Shown: positions 49,003-57,657 of the stretch, in pieces
Layout: each line of letters begins with the position of its first letter
How positions within the stretch are numbered: position 1 is the first letter of the stretch
NCBI GenBank assembly: GCA_020199775.1
Contig: JAIVJZ010000004.1
Location: 62,001 to 126,000, forward strand
Reading direction: 5' to 3'
Length of the DNA: 64,000 nucleotides
Source of the DNA: Acidobacteriota bacterium
Lineage (GTDB): Bacteria > Acidobacteriota > Blastocatellia > Pyrinomonadales > Pyrinomonadaceae
Notes under the pieces: model-generated
Databases searched by the model: none
The model's input: only the letters and a program-made list of their open reading frames with translations
What the model was told of the DNA's origin: nothing
Position numbers and translations under genes: made by a program

Positions 49003-51987
49003 TTACTCCAACCAATCCGGCACATCTCCGCCAGCGGCCTCTTTCCACGCAGCATCAAAGTTTTCCTTCCCCCACTTGGCGCGAAGTTCTTTGAGAATAT
49101 TTATAGCGATTCCGGTATTGGGTGACTGTAACTCTACGAACATACTTAGAGCAGGGAGCAGTCGCTGGAATGCTTCGGCGTAGCTCCCGATATCAACAAA
49201 CAACTTTCCGATTTGACCGAGCGAAATAGCAATGCCAGAGCGGTTGCCAAGTTCTTCTGCCATTTTCAGTGAACGTTCATAATATTCCAACGCCTTTTCA
49301 TAATCGCCACGATCATTATGAATTATGCCGATTTGATGAAGCGAAACAGCAATGCCGGAGCGGTCGCCAAGTTCTTCTTTAATCTTCAGCGAACGGTCGT
49401 AATAATCCAATGCTTGTTCATAATCGCCGCGAGCCTGAATTAAGTTTCCAAAGTTGTGCAAGATTGCCGCAGTTCCTTTTGCGTCTAGTTTATCGAATAA
49501 CCGGCGATGTTGGCCTTCTAAATATTGCCCGAACCCCCATCTGTCTAAAAGTTCAGCAGCCTCTATCAAGAGGCTTGAGGCATCCTTGAAATCTGCGGCT
49601 TCCATGAGCAGTTCAAAGGCTTCCATCTCAATCCATATCGCCTCTGGCGTCTTGTCCTCTTGTCGAGTCAATTTGGTAAAGTTAGTGTAGAAAGCGGCGG
49701 CATCGCGTAAACGCTCATGCCAAGTTTCTCCCTGCTGCTTGTCGCGGCAGAAGTCGCGCACAAGAGCATGAATTGATAATTCTTTAGATTGTCCGTCTTC
49801 TTGAATAGGCGTGAGCAAGCCCCATTCGATCAATTCCTTAATCGGGCGGGTTAAATCTTCGGATTGTCTTTGTTCGGGAAGAAGTCTTTCAAGCATTTGC
49901 AGAATTTCCGCTTTATCTAACGCTTTCCATTCTTCCGGCAGATTGCCCCCCATATTTTCTAAAAATTCCGCTGCATATGAAACCTTTGTGCCCATAACCC
50001 ATTCCGTCGCTTCGTAAGGCACGGATTGGCGAAAGGCTGCGAGGCGGTTGAGGAGTTCGCGGCTGCGTTCGGAAAGTTGGGCGTAGTTGAGTTCGATTGC
50101 CAAAAACGAGCGCAGTTCGGCGTGGATGTTCTTTGCGTCCGCGAGCGCGCGGCTCAGGGGGTGGTGATTGCAGTAACGGTCGAGCGTGACGAGCGCGTAA
50201 GGGTGGCCGCCGAAGGTTTTCAGCGCTTCGAGCTTGTCCGTGTGTGAGGCTGTGGCGAGATGTTGCAGCTTTTGCATCAGGCTCAGGGCTTCGGGGCGGC
50301 TCAAATCTTCGAGGGGTAATGCTTGAATGCTGCCCAGACGTTTGTCGTCAAGCTCGAACAGGTAACGGGTGGTGAAGAGAAAATGGCTGGCGGTCGCGGT
50401 AGTTTTAACGAGCGTCGTGATAAACGCGCGTAAGTTTTCGTCCGCGATGCGAAAGCCCGTCTCGGTGCGTTCGAGTTGGCTTTCAAAGTTGTCGAAGATC
50501 AAAAGCAGAGACCGTTGCGACAAGACTTGAGCGAGATAGTTTGCCAGAACATCCGGTTGCAAATTTTGATAGAGCAACTGCTCCAAGACCCGCACGTCTT
50601 GAGGCGCGAAGTACCCGTGCAGCTTGATCATCACGGTTTCGGGCGTGAGCGTGCCGCTCGAACAATCGAAAGCATAGACGCCTTGAAAACGCTTCTTCAA
50701 ACGTGTGGCGACATGACTGACGAGCGCGGTCTTGCCGATACCGCCGATGCCGTGAACGATGACTGCGCGTTGGTTGCGCTGGAGGATGCCGTCGCGCATC
50801 TGACGATATTCGCGTCGCCTGCCGTAAAAGCCGTAACTCAGTTGCGCTAAGGGCAGGTAAAAACTGAAATCAATTTTGGGCGCTTCGACAGCGGGCGAGG
50901 CTTCCGCCTGTGTCGTTTGCAGACACGCGCCGTTCGACGTGAGCAACACGGGCGCGAGGGCGTCTGCTTGCAGATACGGGTCATCGTTGAGCAGCAAAGC
51001 GCGCCGCGCCGCTTGAGAGGCTACTTCCAGAGTTTGTCCCGATGCGATTCGCGTGTAAAAACTTTCGGCGAACTTCAAACCGCCCGTGTCTGAAATCGAA
51101 AACTGCATGGCGATGACGGCCGGAATCCTGCGTCGCAAAAGGCCGCGCGCCATGTCGCGGAATCCGGCGACGTTGATCGTGCGTGAAGTCTGGCAGCCTG
51201 AAAGAACTACGAGACGCAGAGAGTTTTCGCCGCGTTGGAGTGATTGCAAAACCTCTGCGACGGAAGTCGGGCGACTTTCGCCGCGGGCGTCTTCAAGCAG
51301 CAAGCCGCCGCCGTTTTCGGGCGCGATGCCGTGTCCGGTGAAATGAAAAATTTGATAGGGCGTCTCAAGGCTTCCTTCTAAAATTTCCAGCTTGGCCTCG
51401 TCCTCAAAGTCTGCGCGGATGCGTCCCTGTCCCGCGGGGTCGTTGATGGCTTCAAGGAGAATCTCCTGCTCGCGTTCCATCTGCAAACGAGAATTCTCTT
51501 GCAGGTCGAGCGGGCTGGAGACGAGCGCGAGCATCTTCAGAGGCAGCGGCACGGCGGGCAGCGTGGCCTGTGGTTGAACGTCCAACGGAAGACGCGTGAG
51601 CGTGGTTTTCGTTCCCGCCACGATAAACTCTTCGCCGTCGAACAGAGTCTCCCATGCAATCGCTTCCAACTCATTCGCGTCAGCCGCAACGCGTATGCAG
51701 AGGACTAAAAACTCATTGCTCTGTTTGTGCTCCGACCAGACGCGCGCCACTTCGGGCGTGAAGATTTGTTGGTGAAGCCTGCGGCCGAAGTCGCGTAAAC
51801 GCACGACGCGCCCCGCAGGGTCTTTTACGTCAAAGTCCAAATGCTTCAACTCCAATCCCGTCAGAAAAGAGCGCGGAAAATTGAAGTTAGCGGCAGCGAG
51901 CGGTTGCGAAGAATCGCGCGGGTAAACGTCGAGCCGGAAGCCTTCGTTCTGTTTGGTGAGGTGAAAGTCGAGAGTGTTGATAAGCAT
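49003..51987 (-). CDS. CHAT protease - STAND NTPase - TPR protein
   Basis: A 994-residue protein in three parts. Residues 1-360 carry a CHAT (caspase-like) peptidase domain with the dyad H219 in FHFTGHGI and C265 in VVLSGCQTS. Residues 390-620 are a STAND/NB-ARC NTPase with Walker A GIGGIGKT (K419), Walker B LLLIFDNFE and FTTR sensor. Residues 800-960 hold TPR repeats (NFGNLIQARGDYEQALDYYDRSL, QIGIIHNDRGDYEKALEYYERSL). STAND proteins sense a trigger through their repeats and activate the effector, here a protease, as in several bacterial immune systems. ATG 51987 is four bases after GGAGG, and the frame continues to a TTG at 52017. It is followed by three small genes on the same strand. Confidence 0.88.
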   Translation of the reverse strand: MLINTLDFHLTKQNEGFRLDVYPRDSSQPLAAANFNFPRSFLTGLELKHLDFDVKDPAGRVVRLRDFGRRLHQQIFTPEVARVWSEHKQSNEFLVLCIRVAADANELEAIAWETLFDGEEFIVAGTKTTLTRLPLDVQPQATLPAVPLPLKMLALVSSPLDLQENSRLQMEREQEILLEAINDPAGQGRIRADFEDEAKLEILEGSLETPYQIFHFTGHGIAPENGGGLLLEDARGESRPTSVAEVLQSLQRGENSLRLVVLSGCQTSRTINVAGFRDMARGLLRRRIPAVIAMQFSISDTGGLKFAESFYTRIASGQTLEVASQAARRALLLNDDPYLQADALAPVLLTSNGACLQTTQAEASPAVEAPKIDFSFYLPLAQLSYGFYGRRREYRQMRDGILQRNQRAVIVHGIGGIGKTALVSHVATRLKKRFQGVYAFDCSSGTLTPETVMIKLHGYFAPQDVRVLEQLLYQNLQPDVLANYLAQVLSQRSLLLIFDNFESQLERTETGFRIADENLRAFITTLVKTTATASHFLFTTRYLFELDDKRLGSIQALPLEDLSRPEALSLMQKLQHLATASHTDKLEALKTFGGHPYALVTLDRYCNHHPLSRALADAKNIHAELRSFLAIELNYAQLSERSRELLNRLAAFRQSVPYEATEWVMGTKVSYAAEFLENMGGNLPEEWKALDKAEILQMLERLLPEQRQSEDLTRPIKELIEWGLLTPIQEDGQSKELSIHALVRDFCRDKQQGETWHERLRDAAAFYTNFTKLTRQEDKTPEAIWIEMEAFELLMEAADFKDASSLLIEAAELLDRWGFGQYLEGQHRRLFDKLDAKGTAAILHNFGNLIQARGDYEQALDYYDRSLKIKEELGDRSGIAVSLHQIGIIHNDRGDYEKALEYYERSLKMAEELGNRSGIAISLGQIGKLFVDIGSYAEAFQRLLPALSMFVELQSPNTGIAINILKELRAKWGKENFDAAWKEAAGGDVPDWLE

Positions 51988-52312
51988 TGCGCCTCCGCGT
52001 CCGGGCGGATAAATCAAACTTTAAGGGATACCGACGCCGGACTTGACGGGTAGGCCACCAGCTTGATCGCCGTGGTCGCCTTAATGATCTACGCACCCGT
52101 TTCTGCCATTGCCAGCAACATCGCGATGTACACATGACTTGAGTCCGAGGTGAGCATGGGCAGTATAAGACTTTTACCAAACGGCAGCGATTTTTTTGTT
52201 ACCGCAATTTTCGGGGCAAAAAATAAATTTCTTGTCTCGCGCCGCGCGCGCGGTTAGAATCCCGTTCGCCTATCATTCGTTATCATGCTCGGAGCCGGCG
52301 GGGTGACTTCTC
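51988..52312. other. Intergenic stretch between the CHAT operon and umuD remnant
   Basis: It holds the umuD-side promoter listed separately and, on the minus strand, a TATACT hexamer (52153-52165 region) that may belong to the CHAT operon promoter. No gene is visible. Confidence 0.45.
52232..52260 (+). promoter_or_regulatory. Sigma70-like promoter of the umuD remnant
   Basis: TTGTCT (52232-52237), 17 bases, TAGAAT (52255-52260), reading toward the start at 52313. I see no clear LexA operator palindrome. Confidence 0.6.
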
Positions 52313-52806
52313 TTGGACACAGTTGTTGAATCGATACTCTGGCCGGATCGCTCGACCAAGTGGGCGCGGCCATTGTTTCTGGCCTCGGTGTCGGCGGGTT
52401 TCCCCTCGCCCGCAGAGGACTACATCGAGGGACGGCTCGACCTCAACCGTCATCTCATCAAGCACCCGGCGGCGACGTTCTTCGTGCGCGTCGCGGGCGA
52501 TTCGATGATCGGCGCGGGGATTCATCCCGGCGACATCCTCGTCGTCGACCGCGCGCTCGAACCGCAGGACTCGAACGTCGTTATCACCGTCGTCGACGGC
52601 GATCGAACCGCAGGACTCGAACGTCGTTATCACCGTCGTCGACGGCGATCTCACCGTCAAGCGCATCTCGCAACGCCACGGCAAACTCTTCCTCGCGCCC
52701 GAACAATAAGGCTTATGAGCCGCTCGAAATTCTGGAGGAGATGGAATTTGAAATCTGGGGCGTCGTGACGAGCGTCATTCACAACCTCCGAGTCGCGCGC
52801 CTCGCG
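52313..52806 (+). pseudogene. umuD: umuD-like S24 peptidase, frameshifted
   Basis: The first 80 codons read as a UmuD/LexA-type S24 peptidase (PAEDYIEGRLDLNRHLIKHP, then RVAGDSMIGAGIHPGD with the catalytic serine). An exact 46-bp tandem duplication (52558-52603 and 52604-52649) then shifts the frame, so the segment with the catalytic lysine (DLTVKRI) is out of frame. A second disruption near 52702-52709 throws AYEPLEILEEMEFEIWGVVTSVIH, the normal UmuD C-terminus, into yet another frame. It therefore cannot make an intact protein unless the duplication is an assembly error. UmuD normally pairs with UmuC in SOS mutagenesis, and a UmuC remnant lies at 53590. Confidence 0.8.
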
Positions 52807-52869
52807 CGCCCCCGCAAGGAAACAGGAAACGGCGGCAGTCCAGAGGCCGCGAGTAAGTTGAAGCGAGTT

Positions 52870-53859
52870 ATGAGAAAAACAGTTATCACGCTGCCGTTGC
52901 AGTTGGCCGCCGTCGCGGCGTTGTTCTTCTGCCTGCCGGTCGCGGCGCAGAAGGGGCGGGGCGCGCCAAAGCCCCCGGCGAAGCAGCCGGTCGTCGTCGG
53001 CATCGTGCCGGACGAGGGTAAAGTCGTCGGCTCTACCTACACCAACGAATACTTCGGCTTGCAGTTGACGATCCCGAAAGGCTGGCGCATCGCCGACAAA
53101 GCGGCCGCGCAGAAGATAGACCGGCAGGGGGCCGATCTGGTGGCGGGCGACTCGGCGGAGAAACGCGCGCGGCTGAGAGAGGCGGCCAGTAAAAATATCA
53201 ATATGCTCACCATGGGCAAGGTGATTCCGGTGGGCGACGTGAGCGAGTCGGCGTTGCTGATCGTGGGGGCGGAGGCTGTGCCCGCGTGGCTCGTCAAGAC
53301 GCCGCAGGAGTACATCGGGCAGGCGAGGCGGCTGCTGCAAAGTTCCGCGATGCCGGTCAACGTCGAAGAGGGGACGCGGAGCGAGACCATCGGCGGGGTC
53401 GAGTTCATCGTCCTCGACGTGTCATCCGAGCAACCGGGCGGCCTCGTCAAACAGCATTATTACGCCACGCTCAAGAAGGGCTACGCGCTCTTTATCATCT
53501 CCACCTACACCAGCAACCGATCGTCCGAGGCCATCGAAGAAGTCTTGAAGTCCGTCAAATTCAAGTGTGACACGGCGTTGTCACACGTCTCCGCATTCGT
53601 TGAGTGCAGCAACTTCTACGTCTCCTGCGAGCGCCTCTTCAGTCCCAAACTCGCGGGGCGTCCCGTAGTCGTGCTCTCGAACAACGACGGCTGCATCATC
53701 TCGCGTTCCGAAGAGGCGTCGCAGGCCATCGGCGTCAGGATGGCACGGGCAGCCGCGTCTTGCGCTGCGTCGCGCCCGGCCTGCGGAAACGCGGACGCCG
53801 GCAGACCGCCCGCGAACGGCGTTCGCCGCGCCGCACGACTCGTCGGGACGAACTATTAA
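52870..53859 (+). CDS. Exported hypothetical protein fused in frame to a UmuC N-terminal remnant
   Basis: From ATG 52870 the frame encodes a signal peptide (LPLQLAAVAALFFCLPVAAQ) and a secreted domain (STYTNEYFGLQLTIPKGWRI to SSEAIEEVLKSVKFK) of unrecognised family. The frame does not stop there. It runs straight into FVECSNFYVSCERLF and GRPVVVLSNNDGCIISRSEEA, the N-terminus of the UmuC polymerase, then into an Arg/Ala-rich tail ending at 53859. UmuC is cut after about 60 residues and has no fingers or thumb. The same frame is open upstream through the umuD remnant. This looks like a recombination scar, and the secreted domain may still be made. Confidence 0.65.
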   Translation: MRKTVITLPLQLAAVAALFFCLPVAAQKGRGAPKPPAKQPVVVGIVPDEGKVVGSTYTNEYFGLQLTIPKGWRIADKAAAQKIDRQGADLVAGDSAEKRARLREAASKNINMLTMGKVIPVGDVSESALLIVGAEAVPAWLVKTPQEYIGQARRLLQSSAMPVNVEEGTRSETIGGVEFIVLDVSSEQPGGLVKQHYYATLKKGYALFIISTYTSNRSSEAIEEVLKSVKFKCDTALSHVSAFVECSNFYVSCERLFSPKLAGRPVVVLSNNDGCIISRSEEASQAIGVRMARAAASCAASRPACGNADAGRPPANGVRRAARLVGTNY

Positions 53860-53916
53860 AACTCCGACGGCAGGGAGCGTAAAACCAACCCCCGCCGAAA
53901 CCGCATCGGACACGTC

Positions 53917-54657
53917 ATGTCGAATCGCACACGCTTGGCCGCGCGCCTCACGATGCTATGTTTGTCTCTCACGTCGCTGGCGTACTCCGACATTGCCTTC
54001 GCGCAGGACGACGGCTTCACTCCGTACATTGACGGCAAGGTGCTGAACGTCGTGAGCGGCAGCGAAATCGTCGTGCTCAACACGGTGACGAACAAGTCCG
54101 TGCGGGTGCGCCTGCGCGGCACGGACGCACCCGACCCGAAGGGGCAGCCCTACGGCGCGCGTTCGCTCCACCGCCTCGCCTCGCTCGTCAACGGCAAACT
54201 CGTGAAAGTCGAATTCAGGGGCACGGACGCCTTCGGGCGCGTGCTCGGCCGCGTCATCTACGACAACGAAGACATCAACCTCGCGCAACTCGACGCGGGT
54301 CTCGTTTGGTTTCACACCTCGCGCGACAACGAACTGAGCGCGGAAGACAGACGCCTCTACGCCGAGGCCGAACAACTGGCGCGCAAAGCGCGGCGCAGGT
54401 TGTGGGCGGACGCCGCGCCCGTTTCGCCCACGGAATACCGGGCGAGCAAGGGAATCACAGGCGAGCCGGAGGAGAACCTGCCCGCACCGTCGCCCGCCGC
54501 GCCGCGCCCCATCTTCGCCCACCGTCGCAGCAAACTTTATTACCTCGCACACTGCCCCGGCTACGCGCGCGTGCCCGTGCGCCTGCGCGCACAGTTCAAA
54601 GGCGTCGAGGAAGCCGAGCGCGCCGGTTATAAGGCCGCTCCCGAATGCCTGCAATGA
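53917..54657 (+). CDS. Exported SNase-like (thermonuclease family) protein with Ada-like C-terminus
   Basis: A 246-residue protein. A signal peptide (LTMLCLSLTSLAYSDIAFAQ) precedes a staphylococcal-nuclease fold (GKVLNVVSGSEIVVLN, RVRLRGTDAPDPKGQPYG, VEFRGTDAFGRVLGRVIYDN, NLAQLDAGLVWFH). The C-terminal 50 residues (RRSKLYYLAHCPGYARVPVRLRAQF, ending GYKAAPEC) resemble an Ada-type metal-binding motif with two cysteines. Such proteins cut DNA or RNA outside the cytoplasm. The glutamate of the catalytic trio is not obvious, so activity is unproven. Confidence 0.85.
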   Translation: MSNRTRLAARLTMLCLSLTSLAYSDIAFAQDDGFTPYIDGKVLNVVSGSEIVVLNTVTNKSVRVRLRGTDAPDPKGQPYGARSLHRLASLVNGKLVKVEFRGTDAFGRVLGRVIYDNEDINLAQLDAGLVWFHTSRDNELSAEDRRLYAEAEQLARKARRRLWADAAPVSPTEYRASKGITGEPEENLPAPSPAAPRPIFAHRRSKLYYLAHCPGYARVPVRLRAQFKGVEEAERAGYKAAPECLQ

Positions 54658-54671
54658 GAGACAGGGAGAAA

Positions 54672-54798
54672 AACGATGAACGCGGAACGATGAACGATGA
54701 AGTAAAAGCAGTTGTCTTTCAGTTCGTCCTTTACATTTGCCTTTCAGTTCATCGTTCCGCGTTCATCGTTCCGCGTTCATCGTTCCGCGTTCATCGTT
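54672..54798. repeat. ATCGTTC hairpin repeat, copy 5
   Basis: Left arm with ACGATGAACGCGGAACGATGA, loop with GTAAAAGCAGTTGTC, right arm with at least three tandem TTCATCGTTCCGCG units. It overlaps the 3' end of the Smr gene on the minus strand. Confidence 0.85.
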
Positions 54799-55236
54799 TT
54801 TCTCTGTGTTTTGAGATGTGAAGTGTGCGACGGTCGCGCCCCAGCCGCCGGATTGGGGCGGCGCGTCCGCCCAGTCGCGAATGAAAGGCGTGCGCGCGAG
54901 GATGTCCTGAACGAGGCGACGCTGCACGCCCCGCCCCTTGCCGTGAATGATGCGCACGCTGCGGAATCCGGCGCGGCGCGCTTCCTCCAAATATTCCACC
55001 ACGACGCGCTCCACGTCGCGCGGCGCAAAAGAGTGGAGGTCGAAAACGTCTTTTATCTCAAGGCGGACTGGTTCGGGAAAGAAGTCAGACTCGTCGGCGT
55101 CGTCCTCAACGGCTCCGGCTTCAGGGGCGTGCGTGAGCGAAGTCTCGAATTGATCGAGCGCGGGCGCGGGCGCGCGCGGGGCGGGGCGCAGGGCAAGCCA
55201 CTTGCGGCCGAGCCATTGCAATAGAGAGGGAGGCAT
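54763..55236 (-). CDS. Smr-domain protein
   Basis: A 157-residue protein. After a 60-residue linker, the Smr domain begins at FDLHSFAPRDVERVVVEYLEEARRAG and includes the signature IIHGKGRGVQRR and WGATVAHF. Smr domains are nicking nucleases found on MutS2 and alone, in DNA recombination control or ribosome rescue. The last 18 codons (from TSQNTEK) are encoded by the ATCGTTC repeat, so the element has replaced or extended the natural C-terminus. Confidence 0.85.
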   Translation of the reverse strand: MPPSLLQWLGRKWLALRPAPRAPAPALDQFETSLTHAPEAGAVEDDADESDFFPEPVRLEIKDVFDLHSFAPRDVERVVVEYLEEARRAGFRSVRIIHGKGRGVQRRLVQDILARTPFIRDWADAPPQSGGWGATVAHFTSQNTEKNDERGTMNAER

Positions 55237-55415
55237 CCGTTTGAGATCATTAAATGCTTGCCGTCAGCCAATCTCACGGCAATAATGTCGCCCGTCAAAG
55301 AAGTCGAACACCTCGCCGAACTTACCACGAAGAAACGTGGGCGTAAAAGCTGCCCGCCTGTTTTTAACTTTTGACACTTGCCGCGCCCGAACTTGCCGCA
55401 ACGGAGGTCTTTTGC

Positions 55416-56384
55416 ATGAAGCCGTCCCGTCTGTTTCTGACAGTCGCCTGCATGTTGTGTCTCATCTTAACCTCTTTCGACGCGCCCGACCTGACGCCGG
55501 AGGCGCGCGGACAGGAACCGCCGACGCTCGGATGCGGCCCCGCCGCGCAGGGCCGCCCGTTCAAACTCCCCCCCGGATGCAAGCTGCCTTTCGACGCCAT
55601 CAAGACGCCGCGCGCCATTGACGCGATATGCCCGACCGGAGGCTGCTCCGAACTCGGTAACACCTCGCAACAGCCGACGCCGCATCAACTGATGAACATT
55701 GCCAAGAACAACTTTTGCGCGACGAACAACGCTGTCCCCGTCAGTTACAACGACTTCGTGAATCTGCAACAGGCCAGCAATAAACTCAAAGCGGGCGCGC
55801 CCGCGTGGTGGACGGGGTTGCTCCCGTCCGACCGCACCAAGTTGCCGAAGGTCGCGTCGAGCGGCGGCGGGCGCAGCCAGAAGGTGGGCGAGGGTACGAA
55901 GGTCGTCTTCGTCGGCTTCATCAGAGAAGCCAAGTACGACGATACGGCGACGGGCGAGGACGTGAACTGCAAGATCGGTGGCAAGGGCTTGGTGGGGACG
56001 GTGGACAACGACATCCACATCTCAATCGGCCTGACGCAGTTGACCCAAACTCCCGCGGCTACCGCGGATCGTTGCCAATCGCTCACCGCCGAGATGAGTC
56101 CGCACTTCCGCCCCGCGGTCTGGGAAAAGATCGTCTCCACGAGTTTCCGGCAGGTCTTCCAGACGCACCCGGTCAGGATCACCGGCACGTTGATGATGGA
56201 CGCCGAGCACGTTCCCTGCGTCAACGGGACGATCAGAAGCGGCAACCCCGTCCGCATCTCGGTCTGGGAAATTCACCCGGTTTACGCCATCGACATCTGC
56301 AAGAACACGAGCCTCAAGGCGTGCGGCGTGGCCGACGCGACGGCGTGGACGCCCTTCGACAAGTATCAGATTTCTTCCCGTTAG
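55416..56384 (+). CDS. Exported hypothetical protein
   Basis: A 322-residue protein with a signal peptide (RLFLTVACMLCLILTSFDAP) and several cysteines (LGCGPAAQG, PPGCKLPF, ICPTGGCSELG, DICKNTSLKACG) that may form disulfides. A beta-rich core contains KVVFVGFIREAKYDD and VDNDIHISIGL. No known family is recognised. ATG 55416 has GGAGG nine bases upstream. The frame also opens earlier at 55371 without a ribosome site. It stands alone between the Smr gene and mdh. Confidence 0.72.
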   Translation: MKPSRLFLTVACMLCLILTSFDAPDLTPEARGQEPPTLGCGPAAQGRPFKLPPGCKLPFDAIKTPRAIDAICPTGGCSELGNTSQQPTPHQLMNIAKNNFCATNNAVPVSYNDFVNLQQASNKLKAGAPAWWTGLLPSDRTKLPKVASSGGGRSQKVGEGTKVVFVGFIREAKYDDTATGEDVNCKIGGKGLVGTVDNDIHISIGLTQLTQTPAATADRCQSLTAEMSPHFRPAVWEKIVSTSFRQVFQTHPVRITGTLMMDAEHVPCVNGTIRSGNPVRISVWEIHPVYAIDICKNTSLKACGVADATAWTPFDKYQISSR

Positions 56385-56486
56385 AGCGCGGCGCGCGACG
56401 AACCGAACAACCCGGCCGGAGGGGCGGGGCGGCGGCGGTCGCCTGCCTTGACAGGTGCGTGCATGGGTCTTAAACTCGCGCACTTC

Positions 56487-56542
56487 CAAGTCATAAAATT
56501 TCGGCAAGTCATAAACTTTTCGGCAAGTCATAAAATTTTCGG
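56487..56542. repeat. Three tandem copies of a CAAGTCATAAA unit upstream of mdh
   Basis: Three 18-19 bp copies close to CAAGTCATAAAATTTTCGG, 85 bp before the mdh start. It could be a cluster of protein-binding sites controlling mdh or simply a tandem duplication. Confidence 0.7.
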
Positions 56543-56626
56543 GCGGACGTTTTGCGCGCCGACCGGCGTAGGGGTTTGAATCTCTCGCGGCAAAAATATG
56601 TCTCAAGGGTGAAAGGATGAAAAGCG

Positions 56627-57562
56627 ATGGGTAAGCGAAACAAGATCACGGTGGTGGGCGCGGGCAACGTCGGCGCGACCGCCGCGCACTGGCTGGCGAG
56701 CAAGGAACTGGGCGACGTGGTGCTCGTGGACATCATCGAGGGCATGCCGCAGGGCAAGGCGCTCGACCTCGCGCAGGCCGCCCCCGTCGAGGGCTTCGAC
56801 GCGCGCATGACGGGATCGACGAACGACTACTCGCTGACGAAGGACTCGGACGTGGTCATCATCACGTCGGGGCTGGCGCGCAAGCCGGGCATGAGCCGCG
56901 ACGACCTGTTGAAGACGAACGCCGGGATCGTCTCGTCGGTCGTGGACGAGGTGGTCAAGTATTCGCCCGACTCGATCCTGATCATCGTCTCCAACCCGCT
57001 CGACGCGATGTGTCAGGTGGCCTTGCGCCGTTCGGGCTTCCCGAAGCATCGCGTGATCGGCATGGCGGGCGTGCTCGATTCGGCGCGCATGCGTTGCTTC
57101 CTCGCGGAGGCGTTGGACGTGTCGGTCGAGAACGTGACGGCCTTCGTGCTCGGCGGCCACGGCGACACGATGGTTCCGCTGCCGCGCTATTCGACCTGCG
57201 CCGGAATCCCCGTCACGGAGTTGTTGTCGCCCGAACAGGTTGACTCAATCGTCAAACGCACGGCGGGCGGCGGCGCGGAGATCGTCGGCCTGCTGAAGAC
57301 CGGCTCGGCCTACTACGCGCCGTCGGCGGCGAGCGTCGAGATGACGGAAGCGATCCTGAAGGACAAGAAGAAGATTCTCCCGTGCGCGGCCTATCTCGAA
57401 GGCGAGTACGGCATCAACGGCCTCTACGTCGGCGTGCCCTGCAAACTCGGCGCGCGCGGCATCGAACAGATCATCGAGATCAACCTGACGGCCGAAGAGC
57501 GCATCGCCCTGCAAAAGAGCGCGGCGTCGGTGCAGGAACTCGTTGACGTGCTCGGCATTTGA
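56627..57562 (+). CDS. mdh: Malate dehydrogenase
   Basis: A 311-residue LDH-like malate dehydrogenase. It has the NAD-binding motif [16 protein letters not shown], substrate residues in [13 protein letters not shown] (two arginines) and VSNPLDAMC, and the catalytic histidine in GGHGDTM. It oxidises malate to oxaloacetate in the TCA cycle and so connects with the sdh genes 3 kb downstream. It ends before a strong terminator. Confidence 0.95.
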   Translation: MGKRNKITVVGAGNVGATAAHWLASKELGDVVLVDIIEGMPQGKALDLAQAAPVEGFDARMTGSTNDYSLTKDSDVVIITSGLARKPGMSRDDLLKTNAGIVSSVVDEVVKYSPDSILIIVSNPLDAMCQVALRRSGFPKHRVIGMAGVLDSARMRCFLAEALDVSVENVTAFVLGGHGDTMVPLPRYSTCAGIPVTELLSPEQVDSIVKRTAGGGAEIVGLLKTGSAYYAPSAASVEMTEAILKDKKKILPCAAYLEGEYGINGLYVGVPCKLGARGIEQIIEINLTAEERIALQKSAASVQELVDVLGI

Positions 57563-57605
57563 GACGCCCGCGACGAGCGCGGAATAATTGCGAGCGCAGA
57601 ATAAT

Positions 57606-57645
57606 TGTAGGAGGCGGGCACGTTCTCGCCTCCTACAAATTTTTT
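57606..57645 (+). terminator. Terminator of mdh
   Basis: Perfect 11-bp stem TGTAGGAGGCG/CGCCTCCTACA followed by AATTTTTTAGG. It lies 43 bp after the mdh stop. The next gene's ribosome site AGGAG overlaps its tail. Confidence 0.85.
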
Positions 57646-57657
57646 AGGAGAACCGCG

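Noticed and set aside
57559-57657. Longer start for the debranching-like enzyme
   Set aside because: It would translate through the mdh terminator hairpin, while TTG 57658 has a ribosome site and gives a signal peptide.
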